NCBI GenBank assembly: GCA_051984675.1 | Contig: JBPYFK010000117.1 | Location: 1 to 59,634 of the forward strand | Direction: 5' to 3' | DNA from: JBPYFK01 sp051984675 | Lineage (GTDB): Bacteria > Actinomycetota > Actinomycetes > Mycobacteriales > Pseudonocardiaceae | DNA length: 59,634 bases | Made by a program: the position numbers and the translations under genes | Shown: positions 42,416 to 50,603 of the stretch, piece by piece | Position numbering within the stretch: position 1 is the stretch's first letter | Layout: each line of letters starts with the position of its first letter | The notes under the pieces: model-generated | Database searches by the model: none | What the model was told of the DNA's origin: nothing | Seen by the model: only the letters and a program-made list of their open reading frames with translations

Positions 42416-42835
42416 TCAGGCCACCTGCAGCTCGACCACGATGTTGCCCCGGACCGCGTTCGAGTACGGGCAGACCTGGTCGGCTTCCTTGACCAGCCGC
42501 TGCGCCTCGTCGCGCTCCAAGCCCGGCAGGCCGACCCGCAGAACGACGCTCAACTCGAACCCACCCGCGTCGTTCTTGCCGATGCCGACCTGCGCGCTCA
42601 CCGAGGAGTCCCGCAGCTCGACCTTGTTGCGCCGCGCGACCACGCCCAGAGCGCCGTGAAAGCAAGCGGCGTAGCCCGCCGCGAACAGCTGCTCCGGGTT
42701 GGTGGCCGCGGCACCTGAGCCGCCCATTTCCGCGGGCACGGCCAGCTCGACGTCCAGGACGCCGTCTGACGACCGGGCGCGCCCGTTCCGGCCCTCCCCG
42801 GTGGCGGTGGCTTCGGCGGTGTACAGCGTTGCCAT
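42416..42835 (-). CDS. ohr: Organic hydroperoxide resistance protein (Ohr)
   Basis: Ohr is a thiol peroxidase reducing organic hydroperoxides. The 139-residue protein has the OsmC/Ohr fold with both catalytic cysteines: Cys58 in GYAACFHGAL and Cys122 in DQVCPYSNAVRGN. It starts MATLYTAEATATGEGRNG; GGAG is eight bases before ATG 42835. The length and VCPYSNA motif favour Ohr over OsmC. No ohrR gene is adjacent. Confidence 0.95.
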   Translation of the reverse strand: MATLYTAEATATGEGRNGRARSSDGVLDVELAVPAEMGGSGAAATNPEQLFAAGYAACFHGALGVVARRNKVELRDSSVSAQVGIGKNDAGGFELSVVLRVGLPGLERDEAQRLVKEADQVCPYSNAVRGNIVVELQVA

Positions 42836-42890
42836 GGCAAGCACTCCATTCTCGTCCGTGTCGGCGAGCGCGATGCTATGCGGAATTTAT

Positions 42891-42916
42891 ATTGTGCGCA
42901 AGTCAATTGTGGGCAA
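42891..42916. promoter_or_regulatory. AT-rich ohr upstream region with repeated near-palindromes
   Basis: ATTGTGCGCAA (42891-42901) and ATTGTGGGCAA (42906-42916) are repeated with a 15-bp period, in the most AT-rich stretch near ohr, 56-81 bp upstream of its ATG. A MarR-type (OhrR-like) site is plausible. Confidence 0.4.
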
Positions 42917-42958
42917 CCGAATTGCCATGCGGCGCCTACCAGCGGGATTCAGGGCTGC

Positions 42959-43660
42959 TCAGTCCAAGGTGGTGACGAAATGAGCGACGGTGTCCGGGCT
43001 CAACGTCTGCGTCACCCGCCGCTTCGGAACCTGCGACGCCAAGCGGTACAGCGGGCGCTGCGCCGCCCCCACGCTTCGGGCCTCCGCACGCAGCTGCGCG
43101 ACCAGCAGCTCGGAAAGCACCAGAGCACGGGTATCGCCCGAGGCCGCCAGCGCGTCAGCCAACCGGCGCAGGGCGTACACGCCGAGTTCGCGACCACCCG
43201 CGCCCGCGTACATCGCCAGCGGGACGGTGAGGGTCGACCCCTTGGGAGGCCCGCCGGCAAGCAGGCTGATCGTGCACATTCCCCGCATGTCGGTGACCAG
43301 GATGTCCAGGCTCCGCGCCGAGCCAAGGTCGACCACGCGGGTCCCGAGCGCTCGGGCAGCCACTCGCGTGCCGCTCAGCCAGTAGGTCTTGCGGGCCTCG
43401 CTGTAGGCCAGCAGAAGGAGCGGACCAGCCACGATCACCGTCGTCGCGACGAAGGCCGGAATACCGAACCCCTGCATTCCGGCGAGCGCGCCCACGACAA
43501 TGCCCAGCACGACCCCGGTGATCAGCGCCGCGATCGCGAACAGGCGCGCCCTCGCGCGAACGGCGGCCGGGTCCAGAAGATCCAAAGAGACCTCACCGGA
43601 CCCGCCCTTGTTCGCTCCAGACGAGCCTTCACCCTCGGAGGCTTGGTATTCGGCGTCCAT
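42959..43660 (-). CDS. Two-helix membrane protein, unknown function
   Basis: A 233-residue protein starting MDAEYQASEGEGSSG with an acidic, disordered N-terminus, two adjacent membrane helices (roughly residues 42-64 and 70-92) and a soluble C-terminal domain of about 140 residues (SARSLDILVTDMRGMCTISL, GVYALRRLADALAASGDTRA). No family recognised; actinobacterial-type hypothetical. ATG 43660 overlaps the hisS stop by one base (TGATG), so it is translationally coupled to hisS. Confidence 0.8.
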   Translation of the reverse strand: MDAEYQASEGEGSSGANKGGSGEVSLDLLDPAAVRARARLFAIAALITGVVLGIVVGALAGMQGFGIPAFVATTVIVAGPLLLLAYSEARKTYWLSGTRVAARALGTRVVDLGSARSLDILVTDMRGMCTISLLAGGPPKGSTLTVPLAMYAGAGGRELGVYALRRLADALAASGDTRALVLSELLVAQLRAEARSVGAAQRPLYRLASQVPKRRVTQTLSPDTVAHFVTTLD

Positions 43661-44931
43661 CACTGGTTCCGGTTGGCCAGGGCGGTACGGACCTCGGTGA
43701 CGATCGCGTCCAGCGGCAGTGACCGCTGTTCCCCGGTGGCGAGCTCCTTGAGCTGCGCGGCGCCCTCGGCGAGGTCCCGCTCGCCGAGCACCAGCGCGAA
43801 CCGGGCACCGGAGCGGTCGGCGGCTTTCATCGCGCCCTTGAGGCCCTTGCCGCCGTAGGCCATGTCCACCCGCACACCGTCGTCCCGCAGTGCCGCGGCA
43901 GCCGCCACCAGGCGCGCCTTCGCGGTCTCGCCGAGCGGCACGCAGTAGACGTCGCAACGCGCCTGGTCGCCGACGGACAACCCCTCCGCCTGGCAGGCCA
44001 GCACGGTGCGGTCAACGCCGAGACCGAAGCCGACGCCGGACAGTTCGGCGCCGCCGAGTTCAGCCATCAGCCCGTCATACCGGCCGCCACCGCCGATGCC
44101 GGACTGCGCGCCAAGGCCGTCGTGCACGAACTCGAACGTGGTCTTCGTGTAATAGTCCAGCCCGCGGACCAGGCGTGGGTTCTCGGTGAACGACACGCCC
44201 AGGTCCCGCAGGTGAGCCTTGACCTGCTCGTAGTGCTCTTTGCTCTCCGCCGAGAGGTGGTCGACCATCAACGGCGCGTCTTCGAGCATCGTCACGACCT
44301 CGGGCCGCTTGTCGTCCAGCACCCGCAACGGGTTCAGCTCCGCCCGACGCCGGGTGTCGTCGTCCAGCGGGAGCTTGGCGAGGAACTCGGCCAGTTTGGC
44401 GCGGTAGGCCGGACGGCAGGAGCTGTCCCCCAGCGAGGTGATCTCGATGCGGTGCCCGGTCAGCCCGAGCCGCCGGTACCCCTCGTCGGCGATGGCGATC
44501 ACCTCTGCGTCCAGCGCCGGGTCGTCCACACCGATGGCCTCCACCCCGACCTGCTGCAACTGCCGGTAGCGGCCAGCCTGCGGCCGCTCGTACCGGAAGA
44601 ACGCGCCGCCGTAGTACAGCTTCACCGGTAGTTGGCCCCGGTCGAGCCCGTGCTCGATCACCGCGCGCATCACGCCGGCCGTGCCCTCCGGGCGCAGCGT
44701 CACCGACCGCCCACCACGGTCGGCGAAGGTGTACATCTCCTTGCTGACGACGTCGGTGGATTCGCCGACGCCGCGCGCGAACAGCGCGGTGTCCTCGAAC
44801 ACCGGCAGCTCGACGTAGCCGTAACCGGCACGGCGGGCGGCGTCCGCGAGGGTGTCGCGAACCGCGAGGAAGGTGGCGGAGTCCGGCGGGCAGTAGTCCG
44901 GGATTCCCTTGGGGGCGCTGAAAGTACTCAT
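43660..44931 (-). CDS. hisS: Histidyl-tRNA synthetase
   Basis: HisS charges tRNA-His. The 423-residue protein has the class II motifs: VTLRPEGTAGVMRAVIEHGL (motif 1 region), FFRYERPQAGRYRQLQQVGV (motif 2), the histidine-specific LVRGLDYYTKTTFEFV, and GVGFGLGVDRTVLA (motif 3), followed by the anticodon domain. ATG 44931. Located 22 bp after the metallo-beta-lactamase-fold gene. Confidence 0.97.
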   Translation of the reverse strand: MSTFSAPKGIPDYCPPDSATFLAVRDTLADAARRAGYGYVELPVFEDTALFARGVGESTDVVSKEMYTFADRGGRSVTLRPEGTAGVMRAVIEHGLDRGQLPVKLYYGGAFFRYERPQAGRYRQLQQVGVEAIGVDDPALDAEVIAIADEGYRRLGLTGHRIEITSLGDSSCRPAYRAKLAEFLAKLPLDDDTRRRAELNPLRVLDDKRPEVVTMLEDAPLMVDHLSAESKEHYEQVKAHLRDLGVSFTENPRLVRGLDYYTKTTFEFVHDGLGAQSGIGGGGRYDGLMAELGGAELSGVGFGLGVDRTVLACQAEGLSVGDQARCDVYCVPLGETAKARLVAAAAALRDDGVRVDMAYGGKGLKGAMKAADRSGARFALVLGERDLAEGAAQLKELATGEQRSLPLDAIVTEVRTALANRNQ

Positions 44932-44953
44932 CAGTGTCGGTCTTCAGTCCTTG

Positions 44954-45649
44954 TCACGGGGCCGAGCTCGCGTCGCGTTCGGTCTCCCCCAGATCCTGCA
45001 GGAACGGGTTTCCCGCGCGCTCGCGCCCGATGGTGGTGGTCGGTCCGTGGCCCGGCAGGACCACAGTGGCGTCGTCCTGCGTGAGCAGCTTCGTCCGCAG
45101 GGTCGTCAGCATCCGCTGGTGGTCGCCGCCGGGCAGGTCGGTGCGGCCGATCGCGCCCGCGAACAGGGTGTCGCCGGTGAGCAGTAACCGGCCGCCCTCG
45201 TCGGTCGCGACTCCGAACAGCATCGACCCGGCGGTATGGCCGGGGCTGTGGATGACCTCGATTCGGATACCGGCCAGCTCCAGGTCAGCGCCGCCGTCGA
45301 GCGTGCGCACATCCGAAGGCGCGTTCATGGTCAGCATCTCACCCAGCAGCTGCCGCCCCTGCGGTCCGAGTGCCGCACCGGGGTCGGCCAGCATGAACTC
45401 GTCGTCCGGGTGAATCCACACGGGCACACCGTAAGTGTGGCTGACCTCGGCGGCCGAGAAGACGTGGTCGAAGTGGCCGTGCGTGAGCAGCACCCCGGCA
45501 GGCGAAAGCTGATGCTTGCGCAGCTGGCCGTCGAGGGCCTCCACGGCGTCCTGACCAGGATCGACGACAACGCACGGCTGTCCCTCGCCGCTGGCGATCA
45601 GATAGCAGTTCGCCTGCAACGGTCCGGCGGGAAACCCGACCACGAGCAC
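44954..45649 (-). CDS. Metallo-beta-lactamase-fold hydrolase (glyoxalase II-like)
   Basis: A 231-residue hydrolase of the glyoxalase II/YcbL group. The binuclear metal motif is THGHFDH (HGHFDH 57-62), with further ligands in IHSPGHTAGSM, LLTGDTLF and VLPGHGP. GTG 45649 is eight bases after AGAGG and gives the common start MLVVGFPAGPLQANCYLI. A gene of this type stands between hisS and the cyclophilin in many actinomycetes. Physiological substrate unknown. Confidence 0.93.
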   Translation of the reverse strand: MLVVGFPAGPLQANCYLIASGEGQPCVVVDPGQDAVEALDGQLRKHQLSPAGVLLTHGHFDHVFSAAEVSHTYGVPVWIHPDDEFMLADPGAALGPQGRQLLGEMLTMNAPSDVRTLDGGADLELAGIRIEVIHSPGHTAGSMLFGVATDEGGRLLLTGDTLFAGAIGRTDLPGGDHQRMLTTLRTKLLTQDDATVVLPGHGPTTTIGRERAGNPFLQDLGETERDASSAP

Positions 45650-45790
45650 GGGTACGACCTCTCGTTTCTGCCCAGTTAGTTCTGGCCCAACGGTTAACAG
45701 CCTAACGATGACGGTTGCGCGCTCTCCGCCGAACCCGCGCAACTAAACTCCTGTCAAACAACATCATCATCGAGACGGGGAGGGGAGCAG

Positions 45791-46621
45791 GTGCCGAGCA
45801 ACGAGCAGCGCCGCGCGGCGGCCAAGCGCAAGCTGGAACGCCAGCTCGCGCGCCAAGTGGAACGGGCCAAGCGCCGGCGATTGATCACCCTGGGCAGCGT
45901 CGTGGTGGCGATCCTCGTGGTGATCGGCGGCGTGTTCTACTTCACACACGATTCCGCGCAGGCACCTGCGGCCCAGGCCAGCAACCAGCCGAAACCGGTG
46001 ACGACCGGCGGCCCGTGCGGCTACGTCAAGTCGCCCGAGCCCGCGTCGAAGCCGGTCGGCCTGCCACCGGACCCGAACCCGACGCCGACGACGGGCACGG
46101 TCGGGGTCTCGCTGGCGACCAGCCAGGGCGCTGTCGGCCTGTCCCTGGACCGCACCGCCGCCCCGTGCACCGTCCAGAGCTTCGCGCACCTGGTGACCTC
46201 CCACTACTACGACGGCACCCCCTGCCATCGGCTCACCACCGGCGATGGCCTCAAGGTCCTTCAGTGCGGCGATCCGACCGGCCAGGGTTCCGGCGGGCCT
46301 GGCTACACGATCAAGGACGAGCCTCCGAAGGACCTGCGTCCCGCCCCAGCCCCGTACGGCCAGGGAGGCGCCCGCGTCTACCCGCGCGGAACGCTGGCGA
46401 TGGCGAAAACGCAGCAACCCAACAGCGGCGGCAGCCAGTTCTTCATGGTGTACCAGGACAGCTACCTCCCGCCCCAGTACACCGCGTTCGGCCGGATCGA
46501 CGACGCCGGGCTGTCGGTGCTGGACAAGGTCGCGGCTGCCGGAGCGCAACCGACCATGGGCGAAGGCGATGGCTCGCCGAACCTCCCGATGCGCATCGAC
46601 CAGGCGACGATCGCGAGCTGA
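45791..46621 (+). CDS. Membrane-anchored cyclophilin-type peptidyl-prolyl isomerase
   Basis: A 276-residue protein with a basic cytoplasmic N-terminus (RRAAAKRKLERQLARQVER), one membrane helix (about 33-52, TLGSVVVAILVVIGGVFYF), a Pro/Thr-rich linker and a cyclophilin domain outside the membrane (CHRLTTGDGLKVLQCGDPTG, YPRGTLAMAKTQQPNSGGSQ, FFMVYQD, YTAFGRIDDAGLSVLD). The catalytic Arg/Phe pattern is partly changed, as in Rv2582-like proteins. GTG 45791 follows GGGAG. Divergent from the hydrolase gene. Confidence 0.93.
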   Translation: MPSNEQRRAAAKRKLERQLARQVERAKRRRLITLGSVVVAILVVIGGVFYFTHDSAQAPAAQASNQPKPVTTGGPCGYVKSPEPASKPVGLPPDPNPTPTTGTVGVSLATSQGAVGLSLDRTAAPCTVQSFAHLVTSHYYDGTPCHRLTTGDGLKVLQCGDPTGQGSGGPGYTIKDEPPKDLRPAPAPYGQGGARVYPRGTLAMAKTQQPNSGGSQFFMVYQDSYLPPQYTAFGRIDDAGLSVLDKVAAAGAQPTMGEGDGSPNLPMRIDQATIAS

Positions 46622-46631
46622 GCGCCCCTTG

Positions 46632-46648
46632 AAGCGGCGAAGCCGCTT
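46632..46648. terminator. Small hairpin after the cyclophilin gene
   Basis: AAGCGGC-GAA-GCCGCTT, perfect 7-bp arms with a GAA loop, 11 bp after the stop codon. Likely terminator. Confidence 0.65.
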
Positions 46649-46839
46649 GAACCCCGCCCGCAACTCGCACCGCCGCGGGTTCTCAGTCGTCGTCTGGCGA
46701 TGGCCCGGGGTACGGGGTGTCCCCGTACTGACACAGCACCGACGTGATGTAGTGACCTACCTGATGTGGGTGATCCCGGAGCCAGGCGACGACTGAGGTT
46801 CCGCTAAGCGACCATCTACTCCGCCCAGCCGACACCTGA

Positions 46840-49152
46840 TCAACCCGCCGAAGTCACGCGGTAGACGTCGTATACGCCTTCGATGCCGCGCACTGCCTTC
46901 AGCACATGGCCGAGGTGTTTCGGGTCGCCCATCTCGAACGAGAACCGGCTGACCGCGACCCGGTCCTTGGAGGTGGTGACGGACGCGGACAGGATGTTGA
47001 CCTTCTCGTCCGCCAGAACCTTCGTGACGTCGGACAGCAGCCGGTGCCGGTCCAGCGCCTCCACCTGGATCGCGACCAGGAACACCGACGACGCTGATGG
47101 CGCCCAGTACACCTCGACCAGCCGTTCCGGGGACTCGCGCAGGCTGCCGGCGTTGGTGCAGTCCGTCCGGTGCACGCTGACGTAGCCGTTGCGCGTGACG
47201 AACCCGAGGATGTCATCGCCTGGCACGGGGGTGCAGCAGCGGGCGAGCTTGGACCACACGTTCTCGGCGTCCTTGACGACGATGCCGGAGTCCGCGCTGG
47301 TGCGGCGGCGCTGCAAGGTGGACGGCGTCGAGCGCTCGGCAACCTCGTCCTCGGCCTGCTCGACCCCGCCGAGCATGGACATCAGCTTCTGCACCAGGTG
47401 CTGCGCCGAGACCTGGTTCTCCCCGACCGCCGCGTACAGCGCGGTCACGTCGACGTAGCGGAGGTCCTTCGCGACCACCGCCAGCGAGTCGGCCGACACC
47501 AGCCGCTGCACCGGCAGCCCGACCCGGCGGACCTCCCGGGCGATGGCCTCCTTGCCGGCTTCGATCGCCTCTTCCCGGCGCTCCTTGGCGAACCACTGCT
47601 TGATCTTGGTCTTCGCCCGGGGGGAAGCCACGAAGGACAGCCAGTCCCGGCTCGGCCCGGCACCCTCGGCCTTCGAGGTGAAGATCTCGACGACCTCGCC
47701 GTTCTCCAGCTTGCGCTCCAGCGCCACCAGCCGGCCGTTGACCCGCGCGCCGATACAGCGGTGGCCGACTTCGGTGTGCACGGCGTAGGCGAAGTCCACC
47801 GGGGTCGAGCCCGACGGCAACGTGATCACGTCGCCTTTCGGGGTGAAGACGAAGATCTCCCGGGTCGCCAGGTCGTAGCGCAGGGACTCCAGGAACTCGC
47901 CCGGGTCCGCGGCCTCCCGCTGCCAGTCGAGCAGTTGGCGCATCCACGCCATCTCGTCGACCTCGACGGCGCCCTTGCCGGACCGTCCGTTGAGCCCCCT
48001 GGACTCCTTGTATCTCCAGTGCGCCGCGATGCCGTACTCAGCGGTGCGGTGCATGTCGTGGGTGCGGATCTGCACTTCCAGCGGCTTACCGTCCGGGCCG
48101 ATCACCGTGGTGTGCAGCGACTGGTAGACGCCGAACCGGGGTTGGGCGATGTAGTCCTTGAAGCGTCCGGGCATCGGTTGCCACAGCGCGTGCACGACGC
48201 CCATGGCCGCGTAGCAGTCCCGCACCTCGTCCACCAGGAGGCGCACACCGACGAGGTCGTGGATGTCGTCGAAATCCCGACCGCGCACGATCATCTTCTG
48301 GTGGATCGAGTAGTAGTGCTTCGGCCGACCCTCCACCTTGGCGTTCAGCCGCGAGGTGCTGAGCTGGGCGGACAGCTCGTCGATGACGGTCCGCAGGTAG
48401 GTGTCCCGGGACGGCGCGCGGTTGGCCACGAGCCGCACGATCTCGTCGTACTTCTTGGGCTGCAGGATCGCGAACGCGAGGTCCTCCAGCTCCCACTTGA
48501 TCGTGGCCATGCCCAGCCGGTGCGCCAGCGGTGCGAGGACCTCCAGGGTTTCCCGCGCCTTGCGGGCCTGCTTCTCCGGGGGCAGGAACCGCATGGTGCG
48601 CATGTTGTGCAGCCGGTCCGCGAGCTTGATCACCAGCACTCGGGGGTCCCGGGCCATCGCGATGACCATCTTGCGGATGGTCTCGGCCTCGGCCGCCGCT
48701 CCGAGCTTCACCTTGTCCAGCTTGGTGACGCCGTCGACCAGATGAGCGACCTCGTCACCGAAGTCGGTGCGCAGCTTGTCCAGTGAGTAGTCGGTGTCCT
48801 CCACCGTGTCGTGCAGCAGCGCGGCGACCAGCGTCGTGGTGTCCATCCCGAGTTCGGCGAGGATGGTCGCCACGGCCAGCGGGTGCGTGATGTACGGGTC
48901 GCCGGACTTGCGCTGCTGGTGAGCGTGCTTCTCTTCAGCGATGTCGTAGGCGCGTTGCAACAGGGCGAGGTCGGCCTGCGGGTGAAGCTCGCGGTGCACC
49001 GCGGCCAGCGGTTCGAGGACCTGCTTGATCTGCGCGGGACGTTGCGCGGTGATGCGCCGTGCCAGCCGGGCCCGCACCCGCCGGGTGGCCGAAGCGGCTC
49101 GCGGCTGCTGCGGCCCCGGGTCGGCTGGGGACTCGACGTGGTGTTGGCTCAC
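46840..49152 (-). CDS. rel: Bifunctional (p)ppGpp synthetase/hydrolase (Rel)
   Basis: Rel makes and degrades ppGpp. The 770-residue protein has the HD hydrolase domain (THPLAVATILAEL, HDTVEDTD with HD 114-115), the synthetase domain (VEGRPKHYYSIHQKM, then RFKDYIAQPRFGVYQSLHTT), a TGS domain (EIFVFTPKGDVITLPSGSTP), and the C-terminal zinc-finger-like CCTPVPGDD and ACT domain. The RxKD motif (RFKD 330-333) and the intact HD site mark a bifunctional enzyme rather than synthetase-only RelA. GTG 49152 follows GGGAG by seven bases. The apt gene that often precedes rel is absent. Confidence 0.96.
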   Translation of the reverse strand: MSQHHVESPADPGPQQPRAASATRRVRARLARRITAQRPAQIKQVLEPLAAVHRELHPQADLALLQRAYDIAEEKHAHQQRKSGDPYITHPLAVATILAELGMDTTTLVAALLHDTVEDTDYSLDKLRTDFGDEVAHLVDGVTKLDKVKLGAAAEAETIRKMVIAMARDPRVLVIKLADRLHNMRTMRFLPPEKQARKARETLEVLAPLAHRLGMATIKWELEDLAFAILQPKKYDEIVRLVANRAPSRDTYLRTVIDELSAQLSTSRLNAKVEGRPKHYYSIHQKMIVRGRDFDDIHDLVGVRLLVDEVRDCYAAMGVVHALWQPMPGRFKDYIAQPRFGVYQSLHTTVIGPDGKPLEVQIRTHDMHRTAEYGIAAHWRYKESRGLNGRSGKGAVEVDEMAWMRQLLDWQREAADPGEFLESLRYDLATREIFVFTPKGDVITLPSGSTPVDFAYAVHTEVGHRCIGARVNGRLVALERKLENGEVVEIFTSKAEGAGPSRDWLSFVASPRAKTKIKQWFAKERREEAIEAGKEAIAREVRRVGLPVQRLVSADSLAVVAKDLRYVDVTALYAAVGENQVSAQHLVQKLMSMLGGVEQAEDEVAERSTPSTLQRRRTSADSGIVVKDAENVWSKLARCCTPVPGDDILGFVTRNGYVSVHRTDCTNAGSLRESPERLVEVYWAPSASSVFLVAIQVEALDRHRLLSDVTKVLADEKVNILSASVTTSKDRVAVSRFSFEMGDPKHLGHVLKAVRGIEGVYDVYRVTSAG

Positions 49153-49354
49153 CGCACGCTCCCGGGCTGAAGGCGACTGGCTGCTCGTCCGAACATCCCG
49201 GGTCGAGTTGCGACCCGGGCATTGAGAATAACGCTGTTCGGGCAGCCAACCTTCCCGGGTAGCCGCACGGGGAGCCGAGCGGCGGTTCACAGGCTGTGAG
49301 TCGCCCGCCCTGTTCAGCCCGACCGATCACCCGGCCCGGGGAACTCGCGAAGCG

Positions 49355-50602
49355 TCACCGCCGTTTCTTGCCGCTGGGCCGACCGCCCTTCGCGGAAGGT
49401 CGGGCCGCTGCCTTGCCTCGCCGCCCGCTCGCTCCCGAGCGTGCCGGCGCGCTCCCGGCGGTCGCCATCGCGGACGTGGACTCGCTGGCCCCCGTCTCGG
49501 GCGCGGCTGCCTCGCTGGTGGACGTCTCGGGGTGGTGGTTCTGCTTCTCCCGGCGCTGGTACACCTTCTGCTCGTGTGCGCGGTACTTCGGATCGCGCAT
49601 CTTGAGGTCCACCAACAGCGGCGTGGCCAGCACGATCGACGACAACGTGCCCGCCAGGATGCCGGTGACCTGCACCAGCCCGAGGTCCTCCAGCACGCCG
49701 ACGCCCAGCAGGCCGGCGCCGACGGTCAGCAGCCCCAGCACCGGCAGCAACGCGATCAACGACGTGTTGATCGACCGCATGAGGGTCTGGTTGATCGCCA
49801 GGTTGGCCGCCTCCGGGTACGTGCGCCGGGTCACTCCGAGCAGGCCGCGGGTGTTCTCCTTGACCTTGTCGAAGACCACCACCGTGTCGTACAGGGAGAA
49901 CCCGAGGATGGTGAGCAGGCCGATGATCGTGCTCGGGGTGACCTCGAAGCCGACCAGCGAGTAGACACCAGCCGTGATCAGGATGTCGTGCCCCAGCGTG
50001 ATCAGCGCGGCGACGGCCATCCAGCGCTCGAAGTAGAACGCCAGGAACGCGGTGACGAGCACGAGGAACACGCCGAGGCCGATCAGGGCCTGCCGGGTGA
50101 TCTCCCCGCCCCAGGTTCCGCTGACGGCGCTGTCACTGATCGCTTGCTGGCTCGGCTTGCCTCCCGCACCGAGCGGCTGCAGGTCCTGGAACAGGGCCGT
50201 CTCAGCGTTGCCGGTCTGGGCGGTGGTCAGCGAGCGGCTGTGGATCAGCAGGGTCTGGGCGTTGCCGCTGCCCACGATCTGCACCGTCTCCGGCGCCTGC
50301 CCGACCGCGCGGGTGAAGGACTGCTGCGCCGCCTGCGTCGAGATCGACCCATGCGCGCCGACCGACGGCAGCTGGATCTGGGTCCCGCCCTCGAAGTCGA
50401 TGCCGAAGTTGAAGCCCCGAATGCCGATCGACGCCGCGCAGATCAGCGCCAGCACGCCGAGCACCAGGTAGAGACGCTTGCGCTTGCCGATGATGTCGAA
50501 CGCGCCGGTTCCGGTGTAGAGGCGTTGCAGGAAACCGCCGCCCGACACCGTGACGCCCTCGTCCACGTCGTTGTTCATCTCCGCGTGATCCCGGCTCACC
50601 AC
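49355..50602 (-). CDS. secF: Protein translocase subunit SecF
   Basis: SecF works with SecD and YajC to pull exported proteins across the membrane using the proton gradient. The 415-residue protein has six membrane helices: the first near 43-62, then FNFGIDFEGGTQIQL and a periplasmic domain, and five more from about 170 to 325 with GFSLYDTVVVFDKVKEN and NQTLMRSINTSLI. The last 90 residues are a disordered basic tail. GTG 50602 follows AAGGAGG by six bases, one base after the secD stop. Confidence 0.96.
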   Translation of the reverse strand: MVSRDHAEMNNDVDEGVTVSGGGFLQRLYTGTGAFDIIGKRKRLYLVLGVLALICAASIGIRGFNFGIDFEGGTQIQLPSVGAHGSISTQAAQQSFTRAVGQAPETVQIVGSGNAQTLLIHSRSLTTAQTGNAETALFQDLQPLGAGGKPSQQAISDSAVSGTWGGEITRQALIGLGVFLVLVTAFLAFYFERWMAVAALITLGHDILITAGVYSLVGFEVTPSTIIGLLTILGFSLYDTVVVFDKVKENTRGLLGVTRRTYPEAANLAINQTLMRSINTSLIALLPVLGLLTVGAGLLGVGVLEDLGLVQVTGILAGTLSSIVLATPLLVDLKMRDPKYRAHEQKVYQRREKQNHHPETSTSEAAAPETGASESTSAMATAGSAPARSGASGRRGKAAARPSAKGGRPSGKKRR

Positions 50603-50603
50603 G

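Noticed and set aside
47170..48786. A 538-codon open frame opposite rel
   Set aside because: Antisense shadow; rel is full length with all domains on the minus strand.
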